A model generated the notes under the pieces. The model did no database searches, was not told the origin of the DNA, and saw nothing but the letters and a program-made list of their open reading frames with translations. Shown here one piece after another: positions 6,315-14,473 of a stretch of 14,492 nt of DNA; the stretch's first letter is position 1, and the number at the start of each line of letters is the position of its first letter. The position numbers and the translations under genes were made by a program. Origin of the DNA: Flavobacteriales bacterium UBA5933 (GTDB taxonomy: Bacteria; Bacteroidota; Bacteroidia; Flavobacteriales; Weeksellaceae); assembly GCA_002430925.1 (NCBI GenBank), contig DJDD01000134.1, forward strand, positions 27,708-42,199, given 5' to 3'.

Positions 6315-6369
6315 ATATTATACTTCTTTTTTTATGAAAATATTAATGTTATAACTTTAATATTTAACA

Positions 6370-6377
6370 TAACTTTG
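6370..6377 (+). promoter_or_regulatory. Likely -7 element of the poxB operon
   Basis: TAACTTTG is an exact match to TAnnTTTG and would start transcription near 6383, leaving a leader of about 50 bases before the ATG at 6436. The -33 region has only TGTT (6347-6350), a poor match. It lies downstream of the orphan terminator, so poxB would escape it. Confidence 0.5.
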
Positions 6378-6435
6378 CAACCTGTTTTTTTAATAAATTT
6401 TTATATTGTAGTACTAACAATATAAAACTTATGTT

Positions 6436-8169
6436 ATGGGTAAAAATGTTTCAAAACAAATCGTAGAGCTTTTAGAGAAAGCAAGTATCAAAAGAGTTTA
6501 TGCTGTCACAGGAGATAGTTTAAACTTTTTTAATATAGCAGTCAAAGAAAGTAAAATTGTTGATTGGGTACATGTACGTCATGAAGAGGTCGGTGCGTTT
6601 GCTGCAACAGCAGAATCAGAACTTGAAGGTATAGGTTGTTGTGCCGGAAGTTCAGGTCCTGGTCATGTTCATTTAATCAATGGTGTTTATGAAGCACATA
6701 AAACAAGAACTCCTCTTTTGGTTATTGCATCAACATTACCAACAACAGAATTTGGTACGGATTATTTTCAAGAAACAAATACAATAAAATTATTTGAAGA
6801 TTGCAGTTGTTTTAACCAAATTATCACTCGTCCAGAACAGGTTTCTCGTATGGTACAAACGGCAATCCAACATGCTATTTCTAAAAAAGATGTAGCTGTT
6901 ATAGGTCTTCCTGGAGACATTGCTGAAATGGATGCAGTAGAAAATGCATTAACAAATAATTTCTTTTTTAATGAACCTGTAATTATTCCAAATCAAAGTG
7001 AATTGAATGAAGCAGCTAAATTAATTAATGATGCACAGCGAGTGACATTATTCTGTGGAATCGGAGCTTCAGATGCAAACAAAGAAGTTGTAGAGTTTTC
7101 AAAAAAAGTAAATGCTCCAGTAGGTTATTCTTTCAAAGGAAAGATGACTATTCAGCCTAATAACCCAAATGAAGTTGGTATGACTGGTCTTTTAGGCCAA
7201 CCTTCAGCATATCATGCAATGCACAAATCAGATTTAATTATTTTGGTAGGAACTGATTTTCCTTACAAAGATTTTATTCCAACAGATAAAAAAATAATTC
7301 AAATTGATTCTGAAGGTTCTAAATTAGGTCGTCGAGCTAAAATAGATTTAGGTTTAGTAGGAAATGCAAAAGATACTCTTTCTGCCTTAACATCTTTAGT
7401 AAATACAAAAGAGAATCGCGATTTTCTTGATAGTCAATTAGAACTATATAAAAAAGTCATTGAAAATAAAATGACTTATGTTCTTGATAAAGGGAAGGAA
7501 AATGCAATTCAACCAGAATATGTTGCTTATATATTAGATGAATTAGCAAATAAAGATGCTGTTTTTACAGTTGATACAGGAATGTGTTGTGTATGGGGAG
7601 CACGCTATATTAGTGGTACAGGAGAACGAAAAATGTTAGGTTCTTTTAATCATGGTTCTATGGCGAATGCAATGCCCCAAGCAATAGGAGCGCAATTTAC
7701 TTATCCAGAAAAACAAATTGTTGCTATGTGTGGTGATGGAGGATTATCTATGTTACTAGGAGATTTAGCAACAATTAAACAATATAATTTACCAATTAAA
7801 ATAATTGTTTTTAATAACAGAGCATTAGGCATGGTTAAACTAGAAATGGAAGTGTCAGGTTTACCTGATAACGAAACAGATATGGTAAATCCAGATTTTG
7901 CTCTTGTAGGAAAAGCAATGGGAATAGAAAGTGAAGAAGTTCGAAATCCAGAACAAGTACCAGATGCGATTGGTAGAGCATTTGCGTACAATGGTCCTTA
8001 TCTTCTGAATATTTTTACAAATCCAAACGCATTAGCTATGCCACCTAAAGTTGGTTTAGAGCAAATGGTAGGGATGACAAAGTCGATGGCAAAATTAATG
8101 CTTGGAGGTAAAATGGATGAAGTTATGGAGACAATAAAATCTAATTATAAACATTTGAAAGACTTATAA
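6436..8169 (+). CDS. poxB: Pyruvate dehydrogenase (quinone) / pyruvate oxidase, PoxB-like
   Basis: A 577-residue thiamine-diphosphate (ThDP) flavoenzyme that closely resembles Escherichia coli PoxB (572 residues) over its whole length. It would convert pyruvate to acetate and CO2 and pass electrons to quinone at the membrane. The pyrimidine-binding domain (about 1-170) has the catalytic glutamate in RHEEVGAFAA (Glu50). The central FAD-type domain (about 185-315) has GMTGLLG and FIPTDKKIIQID. The C-terminal domain has GSFNHGSMANAMPQA and the ThDP/Mg motif GDG (433-435) ... NN (460-461). The C-terminal tail, which in E. coli forms a lipid-activated amphipathic helix, is present. Other ThDP enzymes (acetolactate synthase, sulfoacetaldehyde acetyltransferase) fit less well. 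It lies in an operon with an MFS transporter that starts directly after its stop. A short out-of-frame ATG at 6431 precedes the start. Confidence 0.93.
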   Translation: MGKNVSKQIVELLEKASIKRVYAVTGDSLNFFNIAVKESKIVDWVHVRHEEVGAFAATAESELEGIGCCAGSSGPGHVHLINGVYEAHKTRTPLLVIASTLPTTEFGTDYFQETNTIKLFEDCSCFNQIITRPEQVSRMVQTAIQHAISKKDVAVIGLPGDIAEMDAVENALTNNFFFNEPVIIPNQSELNEAAKLINDAQRVTLFCGIGASDANKEVVEFSKKVNAPVGYSFKGKMTIQPNNPNEVGMTGLLGQPSAYHAMHKSDLIILVGTDFPYKDFIPTDKKIIQIDSEGSKLGRRAKIDLGLVGNAKDTLSALTSLVNTKENRDFLDSQLELYKKVIENKMTYVLDKGKENAIQPEYVAYILDELANKDAVFTVDTGMCCVWGARYISGTGERKMLGSFNHGSMANAMPQAIGAQFTYPEKQIVAMCGDGGLSMLLGDLATIKQYNLPIKIIVFNNRALGMVKLEMEVSGLPDNETDMVNPDFALVGKAMGIESEEVRNPEQVPDAIGRAFAYNGPYLLNIFTNPNALAMPPKVGLEQMVGMTKSMAKLMLGGKMDEVMETIKSNYKHLKDL

Positions 8170-9420
8170 GTGAAAAATTCAACAGTATCAGTAACTCAAA
8201 CCAGCAAAAAACTATTTATAATTGCCTGGATATTAGGCTTAATTTTTTATTTTATTGATTATGTAACCAGGTCGGCGCCATCATTAATGCTGACAGATTT
8301 GGCTACTAATTATTCAATTTCAGAAGAAAGCTTAGTATCATTAGTAGGATCATATTATTACACATATGCAATTTGTGCTCTTGTAGCAGGTGTATGTTTA
8401 GACAAGTTTGGTGCTAAAAATTCAATGTTTGCAGGTTGTTTTATTCTAGGTATTGGTTGTATTATTTTTGTTGTTTCTTCTCAATTTGTAGGAGAAGTCG
8501 GTAGACTATTACAAGGTGCAGGAAGTGCATTTGCTTTTCCTGGTTGTGTATATTTAGCTTCAAAAGGATTTTCCAAAAAGTTCCTTGCTACGGCAATTGG
8601 TTTTACACAATGTGTTGGAATGTTAGGTGGAGCTGCAGGACAATTTTTAGTATCTCCTTTATTAGATTCTATTATGGATTATAAAACATTTTGGGTTGTT
8701 TCTGGAGTTTTATGTATTATTCCTGCATTCGCAATGTTATTAATGATTCCTAAGCCATCTAGTGAAGAGACATTAGGTAATGAAAAAGCTTCATACATTG
8801 AACCGTTTAAGGTTATATTTAAGAATAAAGATTCTTGGTTAACTGGTTTAATTTCAGGTCTTTTATTTGCTCCTACAACAGTTTTTGCAATGACTTGGGC
8901 TGTTAAATTCTTTAAAATGGATTTAGGTTACGAAGCTCATGAAGCAGCAATAACTGCATCTATGGCAGCGTTAGGTTGGGTAGTAGGTTGCCCGTTAATG
9001 GGAATGTTATCAGATAAATTAGGATTAAGAAAACCTGTTATTATTTTAGGATGTCTAGGGATGATTCTTTCTTTATTACAATTAGTTTATTTACCAGATT
9101 TATTTAATGCAAAATTGACTTTCTTTTTGTTTGGTATATTTTCTGGGGTAGCAATGATTCCTTATTCTGTAATAAAAGAAGCAAATCCAGACAATGTAAA
9201 AGGTTCCTCTACAGGTGTTCAAAATTTTATTACATTTGGTGTTACATCTCTTTCAGCTCCTTTCTTTGCATCAATGTATGGGAATGATTTAACGTCTGTT
9301 ACTGACAAATTAGGTCACTATCATAGTGCAATATGGTTTTGGATTGTTGGAATTATAATAGCAATTGTATTTACAATGTTATTAAAAGAAACAGGAGAAA
9401 AAGCAAATAAAGCAAATTAA
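8170..9420 (+). CDS. Major facilitator superfamily transporter
   Basis: A 416-residue inner-membrane protein with about 12 hydrophobic segments in two halves joined by a polar loop (about 195-220). The first helix carries YFIDYVTRSAPS (27-38). The MFS loop motif A is visible in both halves: GVCLDKFGAKN (74-84) and GMLSDKLGLRK (278-288). The start is GTG at 8170, immediately after the poxB stop; no ATG is available before residue 40, which would remove helix 1. The zero gap suggests translational coupling and a linked job, such as moving pyruvate, acetate or a related organic acid, but the substrate cannot be read from the sequence. The pattern resembles broad MFS groups often annotated only as MFS transporter. 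It ends at a strong hairpin. Confidence 0.9.
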   Translation: MKNSTVSVTQTSKKLFIIAWILGLIFYFIDYVTRSAPSLMLTDLATNYSISEESLVSLVGSYYYTYAICALVAGVCLDKFGAKNSMFAGCFILGIGCIIFVVSSQFVGEVGRLLQGAGSAFAFPGCVYLASKGFSKKFLATAIGFTQCVGMLGGAAGQFLVSPLLDSIMDYKTFWVVSGVLCIIPAFAMLLMIPKPSSEETLGNEKASYIEPFKVIFKNKDSWLTGLISGLLFAPTTVFAMTWAVKFFKMDLGYEAHEAAITASMAALGWVVGCPLMGMLSDKLGLRKPVIILGCLGMILSLLQLVYLPDLFNAKLTFFLFGIFSGVAMIPYSVIKEANPDNVKGSSTGVQNFITFGVTSLSAPFFASMYGNDLTSVTDKLGHYHSAIWFWIVGIIIAIVFTMLLKETGEKANKAN

Positions 9421-9440
9421 TACTAAAAGTAAATTATTAT

Positions 9441-9478
9441 AAAAAATAGTCAGTAGAAATTCTACTGACTATTTTTTT
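9441..9478. terminator. Bidirectional terminator between convergent genes
   Basis: AAAAAATAGTCAGTAG (9441-9456) pairs perfectly with CTACTGACTATTTTTT (9462-9477) around loop AAATT. The plus strand has seven Ts and the minus strand six, so it serves both the MFS gene and the peptidase gene ending at 9484. Confidence 0.93.
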
Positions 9479-9483
9479 ATGAT

Positions 9484-11913
9484 TTAATCTTTTTTATTTT
9501 TTACATATTTTTCTAACCATTGATCTTGCTCCCAAAGAACATGTAATACATTTTCTTTCGCAGAGTAACCATGAGATTCTTTTGGTAATAAAACAAAGCG
9601 AGTTGTTGCTCCTAAACCTTTTAAAGCATTAAAATAACGTTCAGATTGCATAGGGAAAGTTCCTGTGTTATTATCAGCATCTCCGTGAATTAATAATAAA
9701 GGTGTCTTCATTTTGTCAGCATTCATAAAAGGAGACATTGTGTTATAAACTTCTGGTGCTTCCCAATAATTTCTTTGCTCAGATTGAAATCCAAAAGGAG
9801 TTAATGTTCTATTATATGCACCTGATCTTGCTATACCTGCAGCAAATAAATTTGAATGAGATAATAAATTAGCAGTCATAAAAGCTCCATAAGAATGTCC
9901 ACCTACGGCAACTCTTTTCGTATCAATATAACCTAAAGCATTAACAGCGTCAATTGCAGCTTTAGCATTTGCTACTAATTGAGGAATAAATGTATCATTT
10001 GGTTCTTCTTTACCTTCTCCAATAATAGGGAATGCAGCATTATCTAAAATAGCATATCCTCTTAAAGCCCAGAAAACAGGTCCTCCATAAGATGGGGATG
10101 TAAATTGATTTTCTGATGTAGTAACTTGTCCAGCTGTAGCAGCGTCTTTAAATTCTCTTGGATAAGCCCACATTAACATAGGTAACTTTTCCTTTTTCTT
10201 TTTATCGTAATTAGGTGGTAAATATAATGTACCAGATAATTCAACACCATCTGCTCGTTTATAAGTTATTAATTCTTTTGAAACATTGTTCATTGCTTCA
10301 AAAGGGTTTTTTCTAAAAGTTACTTGTTTTGGTGCTGATTTCTTTTTGTAAATATCTCTAACATATAGATTAGGATAATTTGTTTTTGATTGAATTTGTT
10401 CTAAAATAATTCCTTTTTTAGGATCAATAACTCGAACAATAGCTTCTAAATCATTTGATTTTTTTGCTCTCCATAATCGATTAGTTTTTTGAGTTTTTAT
10501 ATCAAATTCATCAACAAATGGTAAAATTCCTTCAGGAGAAATACCTTCTCCAGTTAACATTAATTTATCTTTATTAATGTATAGAACATTATATCCAAAT
10601 TCATTTTCATCTGTAACAAAATTACCAGGATTATTATAAGCATCTTGGGTATTACGTTCAAAAAAACGAATAGGTTGTTGTGTGCTATTTGATGGATTAA
10701 ATAAATAATAACTCTCACTTCTTGAATTATACCAAGAATCACGAACTAATGCAATATCATTATTCCCCCAAATTATACCACGATATCTATCTTTTACCTT
10801 TACTAATAATTCACTATTCCCATTAAAAGGAGCATTTAATTGATAAACAGCATCTCTGTATTCTGCTGGTTTATTTGCATCACCTTCATCTAGCGCTTGT
10901 ACCCAATATAAAGTAGAAGGTTTATCAGCTCTCCAATAAAGGTTTCTTTTTCCTTTTGTTGTAGATGCAAAGCCTTTTGGAACGACTTCTTGTAATTCTT
11001 GTTGATCAACTTCTTTAATTAATTTTCCGTTACTATCATAAACGGTTTCTGTAGAAGGAAACCTATAGTAAGTTACAATGTAAGAGAAAGGTTTTTTGAT
11101 TTCGTTAATTAATATATATTTTCCATCAGGTGAAGTAGAAATGTTTGTATACATTCCTTGATCCTTCCATTTATTTTTATTTCCTGTTTCAATATTTATT
11201 TTTACTAATTCTGATAATGCTAATTGTTCAAAATTAAATTCATCATTTTTATTTTTTAATAAATCTTGATATGTTCTATTTTGCGCTTCTTTACCATCCG
11301 AAACAGAAACAGTAGGACCTGTTGCTACAGCATTAGCTGTATTGATTAATTCTTTTCTTGAAGCTGGGATTACATTTACGATGATTTCATTATCTGATGT
11401 CCAACTGTATGGAGATCCTAAATTTGCATTTAATTTATCCTCATAAACTTTTTTTGCTACTAATGTTTTTACATCAATTATCCATAATTCAACACCTTTA
11501 TCAGTTGTGTTAGTAACAGCGTATTTGGTTTGATTTTTATTCCAAGATTGATTAGAAAAACGTCCAATTGTAGGTAAACCACTAATTGTTTTTTCTTGAG
11601 AAGTCTTTAAATCATAAAATGTTATTTTTTCACTAAATAACTCTCTAGAATTAATATTTGTTATAGGATTAATTCTTAAACCGGCTAATTTTAATTCAGG
11701 TTCTGATAGTTCTTGAATTGTTTTGTAACGGCTTTTATAAGATAGAAAACTATTTTCAGCTTTTCTATCTGTCGAAATTACTGGAGGTAATTCTGCATCG
11801 GCTAATTGTAGAATTTCTTGTGGTGGAGTTTGGTAAGTAATGTTCTCCTGTGCTTGTAAGGTTGAACTGAAAGTCATTGCTAAAAATAGTAATGAACATA
11901 TTATTTTTTTCAT
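9484..11913 (-). CDS. Secreted S9 family peptidase, S9D glutamyl endopeptidase-like
   Basis: An 809-residue exported serine peptidase of the prolyl oligopeptidase clan. The signal peptide is residues 1-21 (LQA|Q), so it is likely periplasmic or surface located. About 22-555 should form the beta-propeller that limits access to small or unfolded peptides. The alpha/beta-hydrolase domain is about 560-809. Catalytic residues are visible: Ser674 in GGHSYGAF, Asp747 in HGDADNN and His781 in ESHGY. The stretches ARSGAYNRTLTPFGFQ (695-710) and GTFPMQSERYFNALKG (751-766) are those I associate with S9D enzymes, whose plant chloroplast member is a glutamyl endopeptidase; Glu specificity is therefore inferred. 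It is a single gene, convergent with the MFS gene and divergent from the plug-domain protein. No frameshift or missing catalytic residue is seen. Confidence 0.93.
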   Translation of the reverse strand: MKKIICSLLFLAMTFSSTLQAQENITYQTPPQEILQLADAELPPVISTDRKAENSFLSYKSRYKTIQELSEPELKLAGLRINPITNINSRELFSEKITFYDLKTSQEKTISGLPTIGRFSNQSWNKNQTKYAVTNTTDKGVELWIIDVKTLVAKKVYEDKLNANLGSPYSWTSDNEIIVNVIPASRKELINTANAVATGPTVSVSDGKEAQNRTYQDLLKNKNDEFNFEQLALSELVKINIETGNKNKWKDQGMYTNISTSPDGKYILINEIKKPFSYIVTYYRFPSTETVYDSNGKLIKEVDQQELQEVVPKGFASTTKGKRNLYWRADKPSTLYWVQALDEGDANKPAEYRDAVYQLNAPFNGNSELLVKVKDRYRGIIWGNNDIALVRDSWYNSRSESYYLFNPSNSTQQPIRFFERNTQDAYNNPGNFVTDENEFGYNVLYINKDKLMLTGEGISPEGILPFVDEFDIKTQKTNRLWRAKKSNDLEAIVRVIDPKKGIILEQIQSKTNYPNLYVRDIYKKKSAPKQVTFRKNPFEAMNNVSKELITYKRADGVELSGTLYLPPNYDKKKKEKLPMLMWAYPREFKDAATAGQVTTSENQFTSPSYGGPVFWALRGYAILDNAAFPIIGEGKEEPNDTFIPQLVANAKAAIDAVNALGYIDTKRVAVGGHSYGAFMTANLLSHSNLFAAGIARSGAYNRTLTPFGFQSEQRNYWEAPEVYNTMSPFMNADKMKTPLLLIHGDADNNTGTFPMQSERYFNALKGLGATTRFVLLPKESHGYSAKENVLHVLWEQDQWLEKYVKNKKD

Positions 11914-11951
11914 GAAATGTTAATTTAATACTAAGATATAAAAATTAGTGT

Positions 11952-11985
11952 CAAGCATATTACTTTATATGAAATGTTTAATCAA
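11952..11985 (-). promoter_or_regulatory. Possible promoter of the S9 peptidase gene
   Basis: On the minus strand TTG (11985-11983) is followed after 23 bases by TATGCTTG (11959-11952), one mismatch from TAnnTTTG. The leader would be about 35 bases. The spacing is at the long end of the usual range. The rest of the 178-base divergent region (11914-12091) is AT-rich; no convincing promoter was seen for the plus-strand gene at 12092. Confidence 0.35.
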
Positions 11986-12091
11986 GTAATCATTATATTT
12001 TATTTTCTGTAATATAGAGTAGAAAAAAAAATATAAAATAATACAGAGCAAAATAAAATACTATATTTATTTTTTATTTAAAAACACATTA

Positions 12092-14458
12092 ATGAACTCT
12101 AGAATTTTGTATTTCATCTTCTGTATTTTATCTATATCTGTTAATGCTCAATCAAGATTAGATTCCGCAATTAAGATTCTTGAAGAAAAATACACACAAG
12201 AAAAAGTTTACCTTTTATTAGATAACGAAAACTATACTGCAGGAGATAATATTTGGTTTAAAGCTTTTGTATTCAATGGCTATAAGCCCACACAAATTTC
12301 TACAAATTTATTTGTAGAATTATATGATAAAGATAAAAATTTATTAGATAGAAAAATAGTTCCTATTGCTGAAGGTCAAAGCGAAGGAACAATAACTATG
12401 AAAAAGGATGTTGCTGAAGGGGTATATTTTATTCGTTCATATACACCATATATGACGCTTTTTCCTGAAGAGTTTCAGTATATTAAAGAGGTTAAAATTT
12501 ATAATCCGAACTCAAAATTAAAATTAGTAAAAAATGATACGAATAAATGGCAAGCCGAGGTAATTCCAGAAGGTCATAATTTTGTTGAAAATCAAACAAC
12601 TAAATTTGCTGTAAGATTAAAATCAGATGGAGATTTGCCTAAAAATTGGGAAGGTTTTGTTTTTGAAAAAGACAATCCATCTAATCAATTAGTTTCTTTT
12701 AAGAATTTAGATGAAAATGTATCATCTTTTCACTTTAGAGCAGATTCTGATAAAGCATATCAATTGCAAATTGTTGATGATAAAAATAATAAACAAATTA
12801 TAAATTTACCAAAAGCAGAAAAAAGTGGATTATTATTTAAGGTTGTTAAGAATAATGATGATATTGCTTTACAGTTAAAGGGTGTAAATTTACCTCACCA
12901 ATTATTAAATTATAAAATTATTGGAACAATTAATAATCAACATGTATTTGATGCTAAGATTGTAAAAGAGGTTGCGTCAATTTCTAACATAATTCCAAAA
13001 GATATATTGCAAGCATTTAATGGAGTTATAAATTTTACAGTGTTTAATGAAAATGATGAGGTAGTTGCAAATCGTTTATTTTTTATAAATAAAGATAAAT
13101 TAAGTACGAAACCTGATATAGAGTTAGATATAAATAAAACCCCTCGTTCAATTAATTCTATAAAAATAAATAATCAAGATCAAGTACAATTAAGTTCAGT
13201 AATTAGAACAGAGTCTGATAATGATAATTTATTGTCATCAATATGGTTAACAAATGATTTTAAATCAAAAATATCAAATCCAGCTCAATATTTTATCAAT
13301 AATGAAAGTGATGAAGCATTAGATGCGTTATTGATTTCAGAGAATTGGGAAAGATTTAATTGGAATGAATTACTTGAAGGCAAATCCCCTACAATAACAG
13401 ATTATTATAACCATTATTTGTCATATGTTGGAAAAACATATTTAAATGGAACAGAATTAAGAAATTCTTCATTAAGTATAGTTTTGAAACCTCAAGATTC
13501 TGAAAAAGAATTTTTTGTTTCAGAAACAGATTCAGAGGGTAATGTTATATTAGATAACTTGTTTTATTATGGACCAATTGGGTTGAATTATTTTTTAAAT
13601 GAAAAAAGCCAAGGAAGTGGGAAAAGTTTAGTTTTCTCTATGTTTCCAACTTTTAGAAATTTTAATTACCGTTCAGAATTACCATCTACGAACTATTTAT
13701 TAAAAGAAATTAAATCTTCAGATTTACCAAATGTCAAAGATCAAATAACGACAATTGATAATGCAAAACGAATTAATAAAAAAACAATTCAATTAAAAGA
13801 AGTTCTTGTTCGATCTGATAGTAGAGCAAAAACAACAAAATTGAATGATGAATTATCAACAGGAAGATTTAGAAGTTTGAATGAAAAAATTATAGATTTT
13901 GTAAACGAAGATCAACCTGTACAAGCTTACTCAAATATTATAGACTTTTTAGTTGGTAGAGTTCCAGGGCTTACTGTGATAAAAGGACAATCAGGTGAAA
14001 GTATTCCTATGATTAGAAATACATCTGCAGCTATTTATGTGGATGAAATTAATGTTTCTGCAGATAATCTTAATTCTGTTAATGTAAATAATGTTGCAAT
14101 GGTAAAAGTATTTAAAGGCTCAGGATTATTAGGAAATGCTATTGCTATTTATACAAAAAGAGGTTCTGATAGAAAACCTGATCCTATGGATAATTTAATG
14201 GCTACAACCAATTATATACAATTACAAGGTTATAATAAAGCATTACCATATTTTAATTTAGATGATTACGAAATGTTTTATTCTGAACTTGACAATGATG
14301 TTAGAGATGTATTATATTGGAACACAAATATTGATACTGATAATGATGGAGCAACTATTGAATATTACAATAATGATAAGCCTAAAGATTATAAATTAAC
14401 TGTAATTGGATTTAAATTAGATGGAACTCCAATTTTTTATGAAGGTAAAATAAATTAA
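12092..14458 (+). CDS. Secreted macroglobulin-like / TonB-plug-domain protein without barrel
   Basis: A 788-residue exported protein with signal peptide 1-19 (VNA|Q). The N-terminal region resembles the MG2-type beta-sandwich of alpha-2-macroglobulins: EKVYLLLDNENYTAGDNIWFKAF (about 37-59), then LFVELYDKDKNLLD and EGVYFIRSYTPYM. Beta-rich repeats follow. At about 565-573 comes IQLKEVLVR, like the linker before TonB-dependent-receptor plugs. A plug-like domain follows, about 605-690: IIDFLVGRVPGLTV, AAIYVDEINV, VAMVKVFKGSGLLGNAIAIYTKRG. The roughly 95 residues left cannot form a 22-strand barrel, so it is not a transport channel; it may be a surface-associated partner protein. This layout is common in Bacteroidota, but I know of no firmly established function. 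The start ATG 12092 is fixed by the signal peptide. It is divergent from the S9 peptidase. Confidence 0.87.
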   Translation: MNSRILYFIFCILSISVNAQSRLDSAIKILEEKYTQEKVYLLLDNENYTAGDNIWFKAFVFNGYKPTQISTNLFVELYDKDKNLLDRKIVPIAEGQSEGTITMKKDVAEGVYFIRSYTPYMTLFPEEFQYIKEVKIYNPNSKLKLVKNDTNKWQAEVIPEGHNFVENQTTKFAVRLKSDGDLPKNWEGFVFEKDNPSNQLVSFKNLDENVSSFHFRADSDKAYQLQIVDDKNNKQIINLPKAEKSGLLFKVVKNNDDIALQLKGVNLPHQLLNYKIIGTINNQHVFDAKIVKEVASISNIIPKDILQAFNGVINFTVFNENDEVVANRLFFINKDKLSTKPDIELDINKTPRSINSIKINNQDQVQLSSVIRTESDNDNLLSSIWLTNDFKSKISNPAQYFINNESDEALDALLISENWERFNWNELLEGKSPTITDYYNHYLSYVGKTYLNGTELRNSSLSIVLKPQDSEKEFFVSETDSEGNVILDNLFYYGPIGLNYFLNEKSQGSGKSLVFSMFPTFRNFNYRSELPSTNYLLKEIKSSDLPNVKDQITTIDNAKRINKKTIQLKEVLVRSDSRAKTTKLNDELSTGRFRSLNEKIIDFVNEDQPVQAYSNIIDFLVGRVPGLTVIKGQSGESIPMIRNTSAAIYVDEINVSADNLNSVNVNNVAMVKVFKGSGLLGNAIAIYTKRGSDRKPDPMDNLMATTNYIQLQGYNKALPYFNLDDYEMFYSELDNDVRDVLYWNTNIDTDNDGATIEYYNNDKPKDYKLTVIGFKLDGTPIFYEGKIN

Positions 14459-14473
14459 AATTGATAAAATTAT

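Larger units (their letters stand above)
6066..6435. other. 370-base intergenic region between divergent transcription units
   Basis: It lies between the leftward secreted operon and the rightward poxB unit. It contains a -7 element for each side, a pair of direct repeats, and a plus-strand terminator with no gene in front of it. Only very short ORFs occur (for example ten codons from 6149). The sequence TAAATTTTG appears twice, at 6219-6227 and 6260-6268. No known riboswitch or RNA family is recognised. Confidence 0.7.

Noticed and set aside
7701..7991. Minus-strand ORF of 96 codons within poxB
   Set aside because: Lies opposite the ThDP-binding domain of a clearly conserved enzyme; shadow ORF.
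10560..10742. Minus-strand ORF of 60 codons in another frame of the peptidase gene
   Set aside because: Sits inside the intact S9 reading frame and has low-complexity composition.
11912..11978. Ten-base direct repeat ATGAAATGTT at 11912 and 11969
   Set aside because: One copy overlaps the peptidase start codon and the sequence is low complexity; no regulatory meaning can be supported.
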